The notes under the pieces are model-generated. The model did no database searches, was not told the DNA's origin, and saw nothing but the letters and a program-made list of their open reading frames with translations. Both the position numbers and the translations under genes were made by a program. A DNA stretch of 64,000 nt. It comes from Bufo bufo. Lineage: Eukaryota; Chordata; Amphibia; Anura; Bufonidae. Location of the stretch: positions 401,809,399-401,873,398 of the forward strand of contig NC_053392.1 in assembly GCF_905171765.1 (NCBI RefSeq), given 5' to 3'. This document shows positions 1 through 10,656 of this stretch, piece by piece (within the stretch, counting starts at the first letter, position 1; each line of letters begins with the position of its first letter).

Positions 1-320
1 CCTGTAGCAGAGGAAATGGTTTCCAGCTCTTCCTCCTGTTCTTCATGGTCCAATTCGCGCTGAAAAGACAAACTGTGGGTGGTCTGGCTATCACCCTGTG
101 TAATGTCCTCCCCCATTTCCTCATCTGCCACATTCAGAATGTCGTCCTTAATTGTGAGCAGCAATCGTTTGAGTAGACACAGCAGTGGGATGGTTAAACT
201 GATAATAGTGTTATCACCACTAACCATCTGTGTGGATTTATCAAAGTTTTTTAAAACCTCACAGAGGTCTGACATCAATGCCCACTCCTCGCTTGTGAAT
301 AGTGGCAGTTGACTCGAAAG
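1..320 (-). pseudogene. hAT-1 transposase, C-terminal core segment (partial)
   Basis: On the minus strand this encodes a typical hAT core stretch with LFTSEEWALMSDLCEVLKNF followed by a long hydrophobic segment and an acidic tail (DHEEQEEE). It continues, in order, from the segment at 1700-2622; only the MITE and one copy of its 8-bp target duplication separate them. It runs off the window at base 1, so the C-terminal dimerisation region is not seen. Known role of the family: DNA cutting and pasting in the nucleus. The gene is broken by two insertions and scattered lesions, so no active product is expected. Confidence 0.65.
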
Positions 321-528
321 GCGAAGACTAGTGATGAGCGGGAGGTGCCATATTCGATTTCGCGATATTTCGCGAATATTCGCATGAATATTCGTGTTAT
401 ATTCGTCGAAATCGAATATTCGCAATTATTCCAATTATCGCGAAATTATTTTTTCGCATATTGCGAAAATTTATCTTGATAGTATAAGGCAACGTTCCTA
501 TGCTAATGACTATGGCTAGGCTAATATG

Positions 529-899
529 TGTATTTTACGAAATTTCGTAATATTGCTCTAACTTCGTCTCTTAGAATATTACGAATATTCTAAAAGACGA
601 AGTTAGAGCAATATTAAGAACATTTGCAAAAGTCGAAATTGCGATGCGAGTAATATAACACGAAATAGTCGCATGAAGATTTAAACTTAGCACTGCTATA
701 TTCTATATTCTAGCCTAATATGGAATATAGCTGTGCTAAGTTGAAATCTTCATGCGACTATTTCGTGTTATATTACTCGCATCGCAATTTCGACTTTTGC
801 AAATGTTCTTAATATTGCTCTAACTTCGTCTTTTAGAATATTCGTAATATTCTAAAAGACGAAGTTAGAGCAATATTACGAAATTTCGTAAAATACACA
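529..899. repeat. Long palindrome inside the hAT MITE
   Basis: Two arms of roughly 180 bp meet near 712. The left arm begins TGTGTATTTTACGAAATTTC and the right arm ends with its complement. Each arm holds a smaller hairpin built on GACGAAGTTAGAGCAATATT and its complement, so the structure is a palindrome within a palindrome. Confidence 0.8.
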
Positions 900-1040
900 G
901 ATTGTATTTAAGCTAATATACTGCTATAGTAATAATTTTTAATAGTGTACATGTTTTACAAAACTTAAGCTCAGAAGAGGCAAAAAAAAATTACAGGAAA
1001 AAAAAGGGATTATAGCACTATATTAGCTAAATTACAATCT

Positions 1041-1428
1041 ATATGTGTATTTTACGAAATTTCGTAATATTGCTCTAACTTCGTCTTTTAGAATATTCGT
1101 AATATTCTAAGAGACGAAGTTAGAGCAATATTACGAAATTTCTAAAAGACGAAGTTAGAGCAATATTAAGAACATTTGAAAAAGTCGAAATTGCAATGCG
1201 ACTATTATAACAGGAAATATTCGCATGAAGATTTCAACTTAGCACTGCTATACTCCATATTCTAGCCTAATATGGAATATAGCAGTGCTAACTTAGCACA
1301 GCTATATTCCATATTAGGCTAGAATATGGAGTATAGCAGTGCTAAGTTGAAATCTTCATGCGAATATTTCGTGTTATATTACTCGCATCGCAATTGCGAC
1401 TATTGCGAAATTTCGTAAAATACACATA
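1041..1428. repeat. Second long palindrome inside the hAT MITE
   Basis: Related to the palindrome at 529-899 and built from the same blocks. It is centred near 1290, where TTAGCAC and GTGCTAA blocks alternate with TATTCCATATTAGGCTAGAA and its complement. The arms end in the same ACGAAATTTCGT motif. Confidence 0.7.
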
Positions 1429-1699
1429 TAGATTAGATTGTAATTTAGCTAATATGGAATATAGCAGTAAGTTGAAAACGCCACTGACTGGAGCAGCCAG
1501 GAAGCCAGGAATCCAAAGGACAGGTAAGAACAACTTTAGGGAAGTGGGAAAGAAAAAAATATAATAAAAAAAAAAAGAAAAAAAAAACGAATATTCGATT
1601 TCGCGAATATATAGAACGATATTCTAAATATTCGCGAAATCTCGAAATTGCGATATTCGAGAAAAAAATTCGCAATTCGAATATTCGCGCTCAACACTA

Positions 1700-2622
1700 G
1701 CGAAGACCATGTTGCAGCTGGTATTCCAAAACTGCACTCTGCTGCTCACAAAGCCTAGCCAACATGTGGAACGTAGAGTTCCAGCGGGTACTCACATCGC
1801 ACAACAGTCGGTGAGCTGGAAGCCACAAGCGCTGCTGCAGCGTTGACAGACCGGCTGAAGATGTGGACAACTTGCGGAAATGGGCACACACGCGGTGCGC
1901 CTTCAGTAGTAGCTCTGGCAAATTGGGGTAGGTTTTGATAAACCGCTGAACCACTAAGTTTAAGACGTGGGCTAGGCATGGGATGTGTGTCCGTTTGCCG
2001 AGCTCCAAAGCTGCCACCAAGTTACGGCCATTGTCAGACACAACTATGCCTGGTTGTAGGTTGAGTGGCGAGAGCCACAGCTTGGTCTGGTCCCTTATAC
2101 CCTTGCCACAGCTCTGCAGCGGTGTGCTGTTTGTCCCCTAAGCAGATTAGCTTCAGCACGGCCTGTTGACGCTTACCCACAGCAGTGCTACACTGCTTTC
2201 AGCTAGCGACTGATGGCTGGCTGCTGCTGGAGGTGGAAGTGGAGGAGGAGGTGGCGAAGGAGGAGAAGTGGGGGTTGGAGCCAGTAACATAGCTGCTGGC
2301 GGAGACCCTCATGGACGTAGGGCCCGCAATCCTGGGCGTGGGTAGCACCTGTGCCATTGCAGTGTACGACTCACTCCTGGCCTCCACAACATTCACTCAG
2401 CGTGCGGTCAGGGAAATGTAGCATCCCTGGTCACCAGCGCTTGATCATGTGTCCGTGGTTAAGTGGACCTTCCTAGTAACTGCATTGGTCAGGGCACGGT
2501 TGATGTTCTGGTACACATGCTGGTATAATGGCAGGGATGGCACAACGTTAAAAATAGTGGCAGCTGGGGACTGCATACCGAGGGACGGCCGCCAAAATCA
2601 GGCTGCGGAAAGGCCTCAGTGT
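1700..2622 (-). pseudogene. hAT-1 transposase, central segment
   Basis: Minus-strand reading gives hAT catalytic-core signatures: HLTTDT near 2440-2460, SDNGRNLVAALELGK and CLAHVLNLVVQRF near 1960-2040, and STRWNSTFHML near 1770-1800. Frame changes and stops lie between these blocks, for example between the SLTARWVNVVEARS stretch at about 2390 and the SDNGRN block, so it is a pseudogene. It joins the BED-finger segment at 5649-6391 once PLE-1 and one 15-bp target duplication are set aside, and the C-terminal segment at 1-320 once the MITE is set aside. Confidence 0.75.
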
Positions 2623-2966
2623 CCACAAGCCTAAATGTCAGAAACAGGCGTCGTTCCACTATAGAACAAAAAAGAATGGCGCACCATAGGGTAATATCGT
2701 AGAGAAAATAGATAAAAAGGTATCTCCACTGGGGAGGCTCACCTGATGGAGTTGTGCTAGTTTAGGCACAACTCTAATGTGGACGTATATCAAAGTGTCA
2801 TGAACTCCTCACAACGGATGGTGTGCAGCCCGGGATGGATACTTCTGTTCAGTGATGCCTGGAATCCAGCAGAAAGCCAGTGGTTCAAATAAAAGAATAG
2901 GTGTCCCGCGGCGCAAAAACCACCCAATAGTTGGAGTGATATTGGTTAATATTTATTTGAGCAAGT

Positions 2967-3007
2967 GGTACAACGCGTTTCGGGGTTTAACCCCTTCTTC
3001 AGGTACA
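2967..3007 (-). ncRNA. Hammerhead-ribozyme-like motif in the PLE-1 3' tail
   Basis: On the minus strand the order is GUAC, CUGAAGA, A, GGGG-UUAAA-CCCC, GAAAC, GCGUU, GUAC. This matches the type I hammerhead layout: stem I (GUAC with GUAC), CUGANGA core, stem II hairpin, GAAA core, very short stem III, NUH cleavage triplet (GUU), stem I. One unpaired A sits at the base of stem II. Hammerhead motifs in terminal repeats of Penelope-like elements are established. Activity is not shown here; the one- or two-pair stem III suggests weak or dimeric function. Confidence 0.6.
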
Positions 3008-4291
3008 ATTGGCTTGCATACATACTGGTAAAATTGCATACATTTAAATACAGTAAAAAACCGCCAAAAACACACAGGGGGCGGGGTAGGGGCGGGTCAG
3101 TGGGCGGTACTGAACAGGCTCTCAGAGCTGTGTGAACAAAGGGGTTAAAATACTTTACTACCTATCAAACTTTATTTTAATATATAGACTTGGTGTCCCT
3201 GTTCAAGGGCAGATCATTCCTAGTGTTGCGATTTCTACTTATTGATTAGGGTACAGGGGAAGTTAAAAAGAAAGTTTGAAGTGGTGCAGGACCTTGTATT
3301 GTCATGTGACCGCCGTCAGGGTTGGATCGTGGGCGTTCCTGCAAGCCCTGGTGATGTCATGCAAAGCGGTCACATGGCTGTACCATGTGATCGCCATCTA
3401 AGGAAGATCGTGGGTATGAGGGGGAGGCGGCCGCTGGGAGCGAAGGCGGTCGCATAAGGCAGCGGCTGGTCACATGCTGGGAGACGTCACACTCCGTTTC
3501 ATAGCAACCAGACGCTGCTGTTGCATCAGAGAGAGGGAGTGTCGGATCGAGCTGTAGCGTCAGAGAGGGGGAGTGTCGGATCGGGCTGGCTGAAGAGCAG
3601 TGCATACGTACTGCACAGACTGGAATACAATGGAACCTTTATAGAGAACCTGGTTTTGGACTAAATTGGGATAAATAGATGAATGGAATGTGTTATATGT
3701 GTAAATAGCTTATAGAACTTATATTGGGTTATATTATGGAAATAAATAATCAATGGGTAGGAGGGTAAAAGTCTAAGGGTTGAAATAAATAATCAGTGGG
3801 TCAGAGAGTAAAATAAGATAAATAGATGGATTGAATGGATGGATATATAAATAAAATTAATTTAAAACTAATGTGTGGATAGCATTTAAAACTAATGGAA
3901 CTTATATTGGGCTATATTATGGAAATAAATAATCAATCAGTGGGTCAGAGAGTGGAAGTCACATGGGCTGGATTATTTTAAATGTGTAATATTTAATGTA
4001 TGTGACATTTCTATTCATTACTTGGGGATGGCGAAAGAAGCAGGGTATATGAAAAGGATACTAAATGGGATTGCTACGTCGCTAAAATGTCTGATTTAAA
4101 GGATGGCAGAATTTAAATGACTAATGGAGGGTCCTTGGAGGGACCTCTATGGACGAGGGATGTTGTGGGTGGGGGGCGGAGGGGGGGTTTGTCCACGGGT
4201 GGTATGGGGGGGGGATGGGACATGATTGGGAAGGGGGGGGGTTTTGTTGGGGCTGGGGTATTTGCATGAACTGGACGCGGAGTGGTGGATT

Positions 4292-5632
4292 TTATAAATT
4301 GATTTCGAAAGCCTCATTCAGGCCATATGGATTGAGGCAGTTTAATTTGTATATCCAGTACATCTCGCGTTTCCTCAATGTCTGGATAATGTTGTATCCG
4401 TTGGATCGGACTTGCTCGATCGGGGTAACCGTGAATCCCAAAAAAGAGCCTTGGTGGTGGACGGTAGCATGTCTGGAGATACTATGCTGGAGGAATTTTT
4501 TCTTCACATTGGATCTGTGTTTGTTAAGTCGATTGCGCAAGGTCTGTATGGTGCGCCCTACATAACGGAGATTACAGGGACACGTAATGAGATAGATGAT
4601 GTTGGATGATCCACAGTTTAGTTCGTCCTTGATTTTAAAAAGTTCGTCATTTCGGCCCATGAAAGAAGTGGTATTATTCATAGATCTGCAGCAGAGACAT
4701 CTTGGTTGGTTACATCTATAGCTCCCCGGAGTTTTAATATTAACTTGGCTGCCTACTTCTTCACGTTTGTTCTTCAGTTTACTGGGGGCTAGCATATTTT
4801 TTAATGTTTTTGCTCGTCTGAATACTAGAGACGGTTGTTTTGTTATCTCAGAGTTCAGGAAGGGATCTTTTCTTAGGATATACCAATGTCTAGACAGAAT
4901 TTTACGGATATCTATGTGGTTGCTATTATAGGTGGTTAAAAAGTTGGTATTGTGGTATTTGGTATCGTTTTGTTTCTTGCTTCCTGCCAGACATTCTGCT
5001 TGTGTAAGTGCTTGTGCCTTATTGAAAGCTGTATCTATTACATCCGTCGGATAGCCCTTTTGTAGGAATCTGGACCGAATTATATTACTTTGTGTGACAA
5101 AATCTTCGTCCTTGGAGCAATTACGCCTAATTCGCTTAAATTGACTATACGGAATATTTTTCTTCCACTTCTTGAAATGTTCACTTGAATAGTCCAAATA
5201 ACTGTTGCAGTCCACTTCTTTAAAAAATGTTCGTGTATTAACGGATCCATCATTTATATGTAGCTCTAGGTCAAGATATTCAGCTTTGGATTTATCGCTT
5301 GAGCCTGAGAAGGTGAGACCCCAATTGGTGGAGTTTAGGTCCTTGATAAAATCGTTTATTGTTAAAATGTCGCCTTCCCAAATTAAAATCAAATCGTCGA
5401 TGTAGCGACGATAAAAAATTATATTTTGTGTCCAAAATTTTGATTTATAGATAAAAGTGTCCTCGAAAGCCCCCATAAAAAGATTAGCGAAACTGGGCGC
5501 GAAACGCGTACCCATCGCGGTTCCTTTAGTCTGTAGATATAGATTATCTTCAAACTTTAAAATATTATGAGTCAAAATAAAATCAATACTTCTTAGGATA
5601 AAATCATTTTGTTCCGCTGGTAATTTATTTGA
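4292..5632 (-). pseudogene. PLE-1 reverse transcriptase C-terminal half plus GIY-YIG endonuclease
   Basis: An open minus-strand frame of about 445 codons starting at the 5' truncation. It begins just upstream of TKGTAMGTRFAPSFANLF, then the RT active-site block YRRYIDDLILIWEG, a cysteine cluster RCNQPRCLCC, and a GIY-YIG endonuclease with IIYLITCPCNLRYVGRT and RNRLNKHRSNVKKK near the C-terminus. Known role: target-primed reverse transcription after endonuclease nicking. The N-terminal half of the RT and the N-terminal domain are missing, so the copy is dead, yet the remaining 1.3 kb has no stop or frameshift, which suggests a young insertion. Confidence 0.9.
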
Positions 5633-5648
5633 ACCACAAGCCTAAATG

Positions 5649-6391
5649 GCAACATTTCAAGGGCCAGTAATTTTGAAAGTTGTGCATTTAGTTCTATGGC
5701 CTGTGGGTGGGTATTTGCCCTTGCGTTCAAATCACTGTGTTATGGACATTTGGATGCTGGTCTGGGACAGGGAAGTGGATGTTGTTGCTGATGGTTCATG
5801 CGAAGATCCAGGTGCAGGGCGAGGGACATCCGGGCCTGCGCCTTCGACAGGGGATTGGCAAGCAGTGCGTAACACAGGGGAAAAGAAGGCAGTTGTGTGA
5901 CCCACAGACCCAGATTGTGGACCCAGGCGTTCGGTCAACTTATTAGGGTGCTTGGATGCCATGTGGCGGATCATGCTGATGGTGGTGAGATTGCTAGTAT
6001 TCACGCCCCGGCTCATTTTGGTACAGCAAAGGTTGCAAACTACCACTCTTTTATCGTCTGCAGGTTCCTCAAAAAAGCGCCATACTGCGGAACACCTACC
6101 CCTTGGCAAGGTAGATTTACGCATGGGGGTGCTCGGTGTAACAGTTGCAGGCCTGTTTGGTTTGGGCTGACTTCTCCCTTTTGCAACCCCACTGCCTCTT
6201 CCAGCCGGTTGCGGTGCTGCGGATCGCTCCCCCTCTGTACTGCTGTCCTCACTCGGCTTTTCACCTTGCCATGTTGGGTCAGTGACTTCATCGTCCACCA
6301 CCTCCTCTTCCACTTCCTCACTCTGCTTATCGTCCTGACTTGACCTAACCACAACCTTAGTGATTGACAACTGTGTCTCATCATCATCCAC
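5649..6391 (-). pseudogene. hAT-1 transposase N-terminal segment with BED zinc finger
   Basis: The minus-strand frame starts MDDDETQLSI at 6391 and runs about 219 codons. An acidic, low-complexity head is followed by a BED-type zinc finger: SAVWRFFEEPADDKRVVVC, NLCCTKM, then SMIRHMASKHP supplying the two cysteines and two histidines. BED fingers bind the element's own DNA ends in this transposase class. The frame ends at 5732, just before the PLE-1 insertion, and homology resumes at 2622. The start is tentative: open sequence in another frame extends upstream to about 6588, which may reflect a frameshift. Confidence 0.75.
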
Positions 6392-6974
6392 CTTGTGAAC
6401 GAATGATTGCCTTTCACCACCGTCATCTTCTTGAGACTGCTAAGGCTCAAGAGGCTGGGAATCAGGGCACAATATCTCAGGTCCCTCTTCAAGCGTGCTG
6501 GGCGCGAGGGCCAAATGTAATAGTGGCGCTGGAAAGAGCTCCTCGGAATATCCGAGTGTGGAATCACTCGTTTGGCAAGCCTCTCCATAGTGGGAGGAAG
6601 GATGATCAGAGTAAGGATTCGGTTGACCAGACTCTTGGCTACAGAGACTGGACTTGGTGAAAGAGAGGGTGGTGCTTAACCGACTGGAAGCATTATCTTC
6701 AGCAATCCAACCGACCAACTGTTTGCACAGGTCCGACTTGGACAGTGTTGTCCTGCACCGCCCAGTTAAGTTGGACATGAAGCTGGGTACAGTGTATTTT
6801 ATTTTATTTTTTTGCTGGTGCACTGGCAGCAGGCACAGTTTAATTGCGCCCAGGGCCACGGCCTCTGCGTGCACCATCACCACTTAGTGCTCGCCTTCTT
6901 CATATTAATGGTTTTGTCACTAGATGTGGCGCAGATTGTTTTACAGTCCGCGAAAGACACAGTTTTCGGAGGCA
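6392..6974. other. hAT-1 5' noncoding region
   Basis: No coherent gene is seen. Open frames on both strands here lack recognisable motifs. By position it is the leader or 5' subterminal part of hAT-1 between the BED-finger exon and the tandem repeats. Confidence 0.5.
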
Positions 6975-8170
6975 GGACAGTATATGTCACAGAAACCCAC
7001 AGAATATGGACACTATATTAGGCCCAGATTATTGGAATCTGCAATACAGACATTGTTTTCTGATGTAGTACAGTATTGGTTACAGAACACCACAGATTAT
7101 GGACACTATATTAGGCCCAGATTATTGGAATTTGCAATACAGACACTGTTTTCTGATGTAGTACAGTATTGGTTGCAGAACACCACAGATTAAAGGGATT
7201 CTGTCACCAGTTTTTTACCCCCCCCATTTAAAAATATGGTTATGTTCATGGAGCTCTAGCGATTCATAATGTGGTCTTATAACCGAAATCTGTAGGCTCA
7301 TTTTGTCTAAAAAACGTTATAACTAACCTGTCATTCATCTCACAAAGGTGCCTAAGGGGATGCTCATGTCTTCCAGATGCCGCCCGCACCCGCCGCCGTT
7401 AGTGCCCAGCTCCTCCTTTGCTGTCATCAGCGCCGCCTCAGAATCCTTGCTACGCCTCCGGCTCTCCCTCACTCCCCCCTCCTTCTTCTCTAACATCCCG
7501 CGCGTGCGCACAGGCCTGTGCCTGATGCGCCCGTGCTGACTTCTCCGTTCGGCTTCATGGAGCGAAGTGCGCATGCGCCGGCACTTCGCTCAACCTCCCG
7601 ATGACCTGAACACTGGCGCCAGCCTGTCAGAGGCCTGTGCGCACGCGCGGGATTTTAGAGAAGAAAGAGGGGGGAGTGAGGGAGAGCCGGAGGCGTAGCA
7701 AGGATTCTGAGGCGGCACTGATGACAGCAAAGGAGGAGCTGGGCACTAACGGCGGCGGGTGCGGGCGGCATCTGGAAGACATGAGCATCCCCTTGGGCAC
7801 CTTTGTGAGATGAATGACAGGTTAGTTATAACGTTTTTTAGACAAAATGAGCCTACAGATTTCGGTTATAAGACCACATTATGAATCGCTAGAGCTCCAT
7901 GAACATAACCATATTTTTAAATGGGGGGGTAAAAAACTGGTGACAGAATCCCTTTAAATGGACACTATATTAGGCCCAGATTATTGGAATTTGCAATACA
8001 GACACTGTTTTCTGATGCAGGACAGTATATGTCACAGAAAACAACACACTATGGACACTAGATTAGACCCAGATTATTTAAATTTACGCTAAAGAAGCAG
8101 TTTTCGGATGGAGTACTGTATATGTCACGGATGTGTATTAAACTCACACTATAGACAATAAATGTGGCGC
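6975..8170. repeat. ~98-bp tandem repeat in the hAT-1 5' region, split by a MITE
   Basis: Units contain GGACACTATATTAGGCCCAG, ATTATTGGAAT and CAATACAGACACTGTTTTCT and recur at about 7010, 7100, 7965 and, more diverged, 8050-8170. The TTAA MITE at 7194-7953 interrupts the array between CACCACAGA and ATGGACACTATA. Such subterminal repeat arrays are common in hAT elements and may hold promoter or transposase-binding sites (inference). Confidence 0.7.
7194..7953. mobile_element. Palindromic TTAA-target MITE (piggyBac-like ends)
   Basis: Flanked by TTAA at 7190-7193 and 7954-7957. The ends are perfect inverted repeats beginning AGGGATTCTGTCACC, and the two ~330-bp arms are almost full complements of one another, meeting in a GC-rich centre near 7575. 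It has no coding content. The TTAA duplication fits piggyBac-type transposition. Related pieces sit at 33099, 48130, 50631 and 63508. Confidence 0.85.
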
Positions 8171-8229
8171 TGATTATTTGACTTTACGCAAAAAGACACA
8201 GTCTGCGGATGATGTAAAGTATATGTCAT

Positions 8230-8520
8230 TAATAGGTATTAAAGAAAAATATCTTGCTGCTGTCAAACACACACAGTAGTCCTTAAAAAGTATTTGGGGT
8301 CTTTAAAAAAGCTTTTGGTAGTAAAAACAGCAAATTTCTCTCCCTGCACTATCTGTCCCTTCCTCAGCAAGGATGTCCCTGAGACTGATCAATTTAGCGC
8401 AGGTAAAAATATATTGCTGCTCTAAAACACACACACAGTAGTCCTTAAAAGGACTTTTGGGTCTTTGAAAAACTTTCTTAGAATAATAACTGAATTTCGC
8501 TCCATACACTGCCTTTCCCT
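8230..8520. repeat. Two-copy ~155-bp repeat near the hAT-1 end
   Basis: The blocks AAATAT(C/A)TTGCTGCT, AAACACACACAGTAGTCCTT and ATT(T/C)(C/G)TCTCC occur twice, at about 8245-8355 and 8405-8505. Noncoding. It lies between the ~98-bp array and the hAT-1 terminal repeat. Confidence 0.55.
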
Positions 8521-8829
8521 TCCTACTCTCTGCTCTCTCTGACTATGACTGATCCGAGCACGTGTCATTGGGTGCTATATAGCACCTGATCACGTGTTCC
8601 GGCCAGCCAATTACGGTAATGCCAGCAGCCAACATGGCTACTGGCATTACAGTGATGGCAGTACTTACCTGCACGTTTATTGGCTGCTTAGCAGCCGCAA
8701 AACGTGCGGGAAGGAGTCTCGAGCATGGGGCTCGAGCACATGTGGTACTCGGCTGAGTACCGCCATGTACCGAGCATAGCGATGCTAGAGCCGAACCGGT
8801 ATACGGCCGAGCATGCTCGCTCATCACTA

Positions 8830-8884
8830 CTTCTGACCCCAGGCACAACAGGGTCAGCGATAGGTCAAGACACCCTCGTGACAG
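8830..8884 (-). mobile_element. Gypsy 3' LTR fragment cut by hAT-1
   Basis: On the minus strand a purine-rich tract (AAAGGGGGG, complement of 8886-8895) is followed by TGTCACGAGG, the apparent LTR start, and about 55 bp of LTR. The same sequence recurs in the LTR at 11716-11779. The LTR stops exactly at the hAT-1 end at 8828. Confidence 0.6.
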
Positions 8885-9171
8885 TACCCCCCTTTCTATG
8901 AGGGGCCATTGAACACTCAGGACCAGGTTTCTCCGGGTGAGAAATGTGGAAAGAACAAATTAACCTTCTGGCGTTTACTTCCGAAACTGGCACCAACATT
9001 CTTTCTTCAATGCACCAGATATTGAATGGAGTGACGGACAAAACAAGAATCTACAATTCTTGCCACCTCAAACTCCAAATTGCCATCAGCAATGATTAGA
9101 CGGGGCGGTAAAGGTGATGGTACCGGAGGTACAACATACTTTTTGAGCAACGATTTATGAAAAACATTATG
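8885..9171 (-). pseudogene. Ty3/gypsy Pol C-terminus (integrase tail and chromodomain-like part)
   Basis: Minus-strand reading gives NVFHKSLLKKY, a proline-rich linker, then FEVARIVDSCFVRHSIQYLV, the conserved junction of integrase tail and chromodomain-like module in vertebrate gypsy chromoviruses. A stop or frameshift follows near 9007; in another frame the expected continuation (LVPVSEVNARRLI, then SHPEKPGP) runs to the purine tract before the LTR. Only this end of Pol remains; upstream sequence is replaced by a MITE at 9172. Family knowledge: the chromodomain directs integration to chromatin. The copy is inactive. Confidence 0.7.
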
Positions 9172-9389
9172 AATAGAGATGAACGAATTGAAGCTGATGA
9201 AGTGGAATTTTTTCAGAATTTCACAAAAAATTCGATTTGCAACGAATGCGACTTTATGGTAATGAATTGCAATTTTTACTAAAATGGCGGCTACACGTGT
9301 GAGGACTGAGAACATGGGGCAAGGAACTCTGTGAAGGCGGGATCACCCAGATTGACATGCATGCATGCAGCCAATCAGAAGCCAGTAAT

Positions 9390-10190
9390 ACACAGCAAAC
9401 TGGGCTGTAAAATATCTCACTGCTCCGCTAAATGGCAATTAGGCCTTAATTTTTTTATATTTTTACTCAAAAGGCTTTTCAACAGATAAGTGCAACGCTG
9501 GACAGCAAATCTATTTTTATTTCTCCAGTAATACACAGCAAACTGGGCTTTAGAATATATCATTGCACCGCTGAGCAGCAAAGATATTTTTCCTTTTTCT
9601 ACTAATAAACGCAACAAAAGGCTTTAGAACAGATAACTGCACCACTGACCGGCAAATATATTTTTACTTTTTCCACTAATACAGACCACAAAAGGCTTTA
9701 GAACATATAACTGCACCACTGACCGGCAAATATATTTTTACTTTTTCCACTAATACACACCACAAAAGGCTTTAGAACAGATAACTGCACCACTGACCGG
9801 CAAATATATTTTTACTTTTTCCACTAATACACACCACAAAAGGCTTTAGAACATATAACTGCACCACTGACCGGCAAATATATTTTTACTTTTTCCACTA
9901 ATACACGCCACAAAAGCTTTAGAACATATAACTGCACCGCTAACCAGCAAATATATTTTTTCCTTTTTCCACTAATACAAGTAAAAAGGGGCTTTATAAC
10001 AGATAACTGCACTGCTGAGCGCCAAATATATTTTACTTTTGCCACTAATACATGACAAAAAGGGCTGTAATTTTCGCACTTCACCACACAACGGCTAATA
10101 AGCCCTTTTTCCCACTAATTACAAGCCAAAAAGTGCTTTAGAACATATAACTGCACCGCACAAGGGCAAAAAAAACATATAAATATTTAT
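9390..10190. repeat. ~74-bp tandem repeat, about ten units
   Basis: Units contain TTTTTCCACTAATACACACC, AAAAGGCTTTAGAACA and TAACTGCACCACTGACCGGC, with starts near 9671, 9745, 9820 and 9893 and more diverged units on both sides. It lies within the long-TIR MITE. Noncoding; the short open frames within it are by-products of the repeat. Confidence 0.8.
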
Positions 10191-10656
10191 TTGTAATAAC
10201 CCCTGTTAATGCCTGTATCAAACAGCACTTGCACCCTAATAAGAACAGTTTGCTGGAATTACAGAGCTGTATAATGGCAATTTGTATCGCCAGTCAGTGC
10301 AGCAAGGTGTAATCGGATTGTTCCTATTACCCAGGCTGTAACCTCCCCTACTGAACCCTGTTCAACAGAAATGCTGTAGAATGATTCCTCCCTATCCTTT
10401 CCCTACACATTGAATAATCTTTCCCTGCACTTGTAAATAGTTTTTTTAGCACTGTCCCTAGCGTCTGCAGACACGTCTCTCCCTGCACTAAGTACACTGG
10501 TGAATGGCACAATCTAAGATGGCTGCGCTATTTATAGGGCTGTGACATCACAGGGCTGGCTGGCTGCTGATTGGCTGCATGCATGGCATTATGGGTGATC
10601 CCGCCTTCCCAGAGTTCCTTTCTCCATGTCCTCACACGTGCAGCAGCCATTTTAGG

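Larger units (their letters stand above)
329..1699. mobile_element. Non-autonomous hAT MITE with perfect 8-bp TSD
   Basis: Terminal inverted repeats TAGTGATGAGCG (329-340) and CGCTCAACACTA (1688-1699) are flanked by an identical 8-bp target duplication, GCGAAGAC (321-328 and 1700-1707). The 1371-bp interior is AT-rich, has no coding potential, and is made of motifs such as TATTCGCGAATATTCG and two large nested palindromes. The first 12 TIR bases match the hAT-1 end at 8817-8828, so hAT-1-type transposase is a plausible source of mobility (inference). Insertion split the hAT-1 transposase. Confidence 0.9.
2638..5633 (-). mobile_element. PLE-1: 5'-truncated Penelope-like element with 15-bp TSD
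   Basis: The insertion is bounded by an exact 15-bp target duplication, CCACAAGCCTAAATG, at 2623-2637 and 5634-5648. The element is on the minus strand: the 5' end at 5633 is cut inside the reverse transcriptase, and the 3' end at 2638 follows a ~1.65-kb noncoding tail holding a hammerhead-like motif. Penelope-like elements copy themselves with a reverse transcriptase fused to a GIY-YIG endonuclease and often leave 5'-truncated copies with variable target duplications, which fits. The host site is the hAT-1 transposase. Confidence 0.9.
1..8828 (-). mobile_element. hAT-1: decayed BED-finger hAT transposon, one end outside the window
   Basis: A large hAT-superfamily element read on the minus strand. 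The end at 8817-8828 reads, from outside inward, TAGTGATGAGCG, a hAT-type terminal inverted repeat (TIR); the other end lies before base 1. Transposase pieces run from 6391 down to base 1 and are split by a MITE (329-1699), a Penelope-like element (2638-5633) and, in the 5' noncoding part, a TTAA MITE (7194-7953). The outer end sits inside a gypsy LTR that continues at 8830, so hAT-1 probably jumped into that LTR. Its target duplication cannot be checked because the left end is missing. Family call rests on the BED finger, hAT core motifs and TIR. Confidence 0.7.

Noticed and set aside
4149..4565. 138-codon plus-strand frame with a glycine- and tryptophan-rich start
   Set aside because: Antisense to the PLE-1 endonuclease and 3' tail; composition follows a G-rich tract at 4150-4260.
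6980..7193. Frames MWRRLFYSPRKTQF and neighbours
   Set aside because: They lie in the ~98-bp tandem repeat of the hAT-1 leader and repeat with it.
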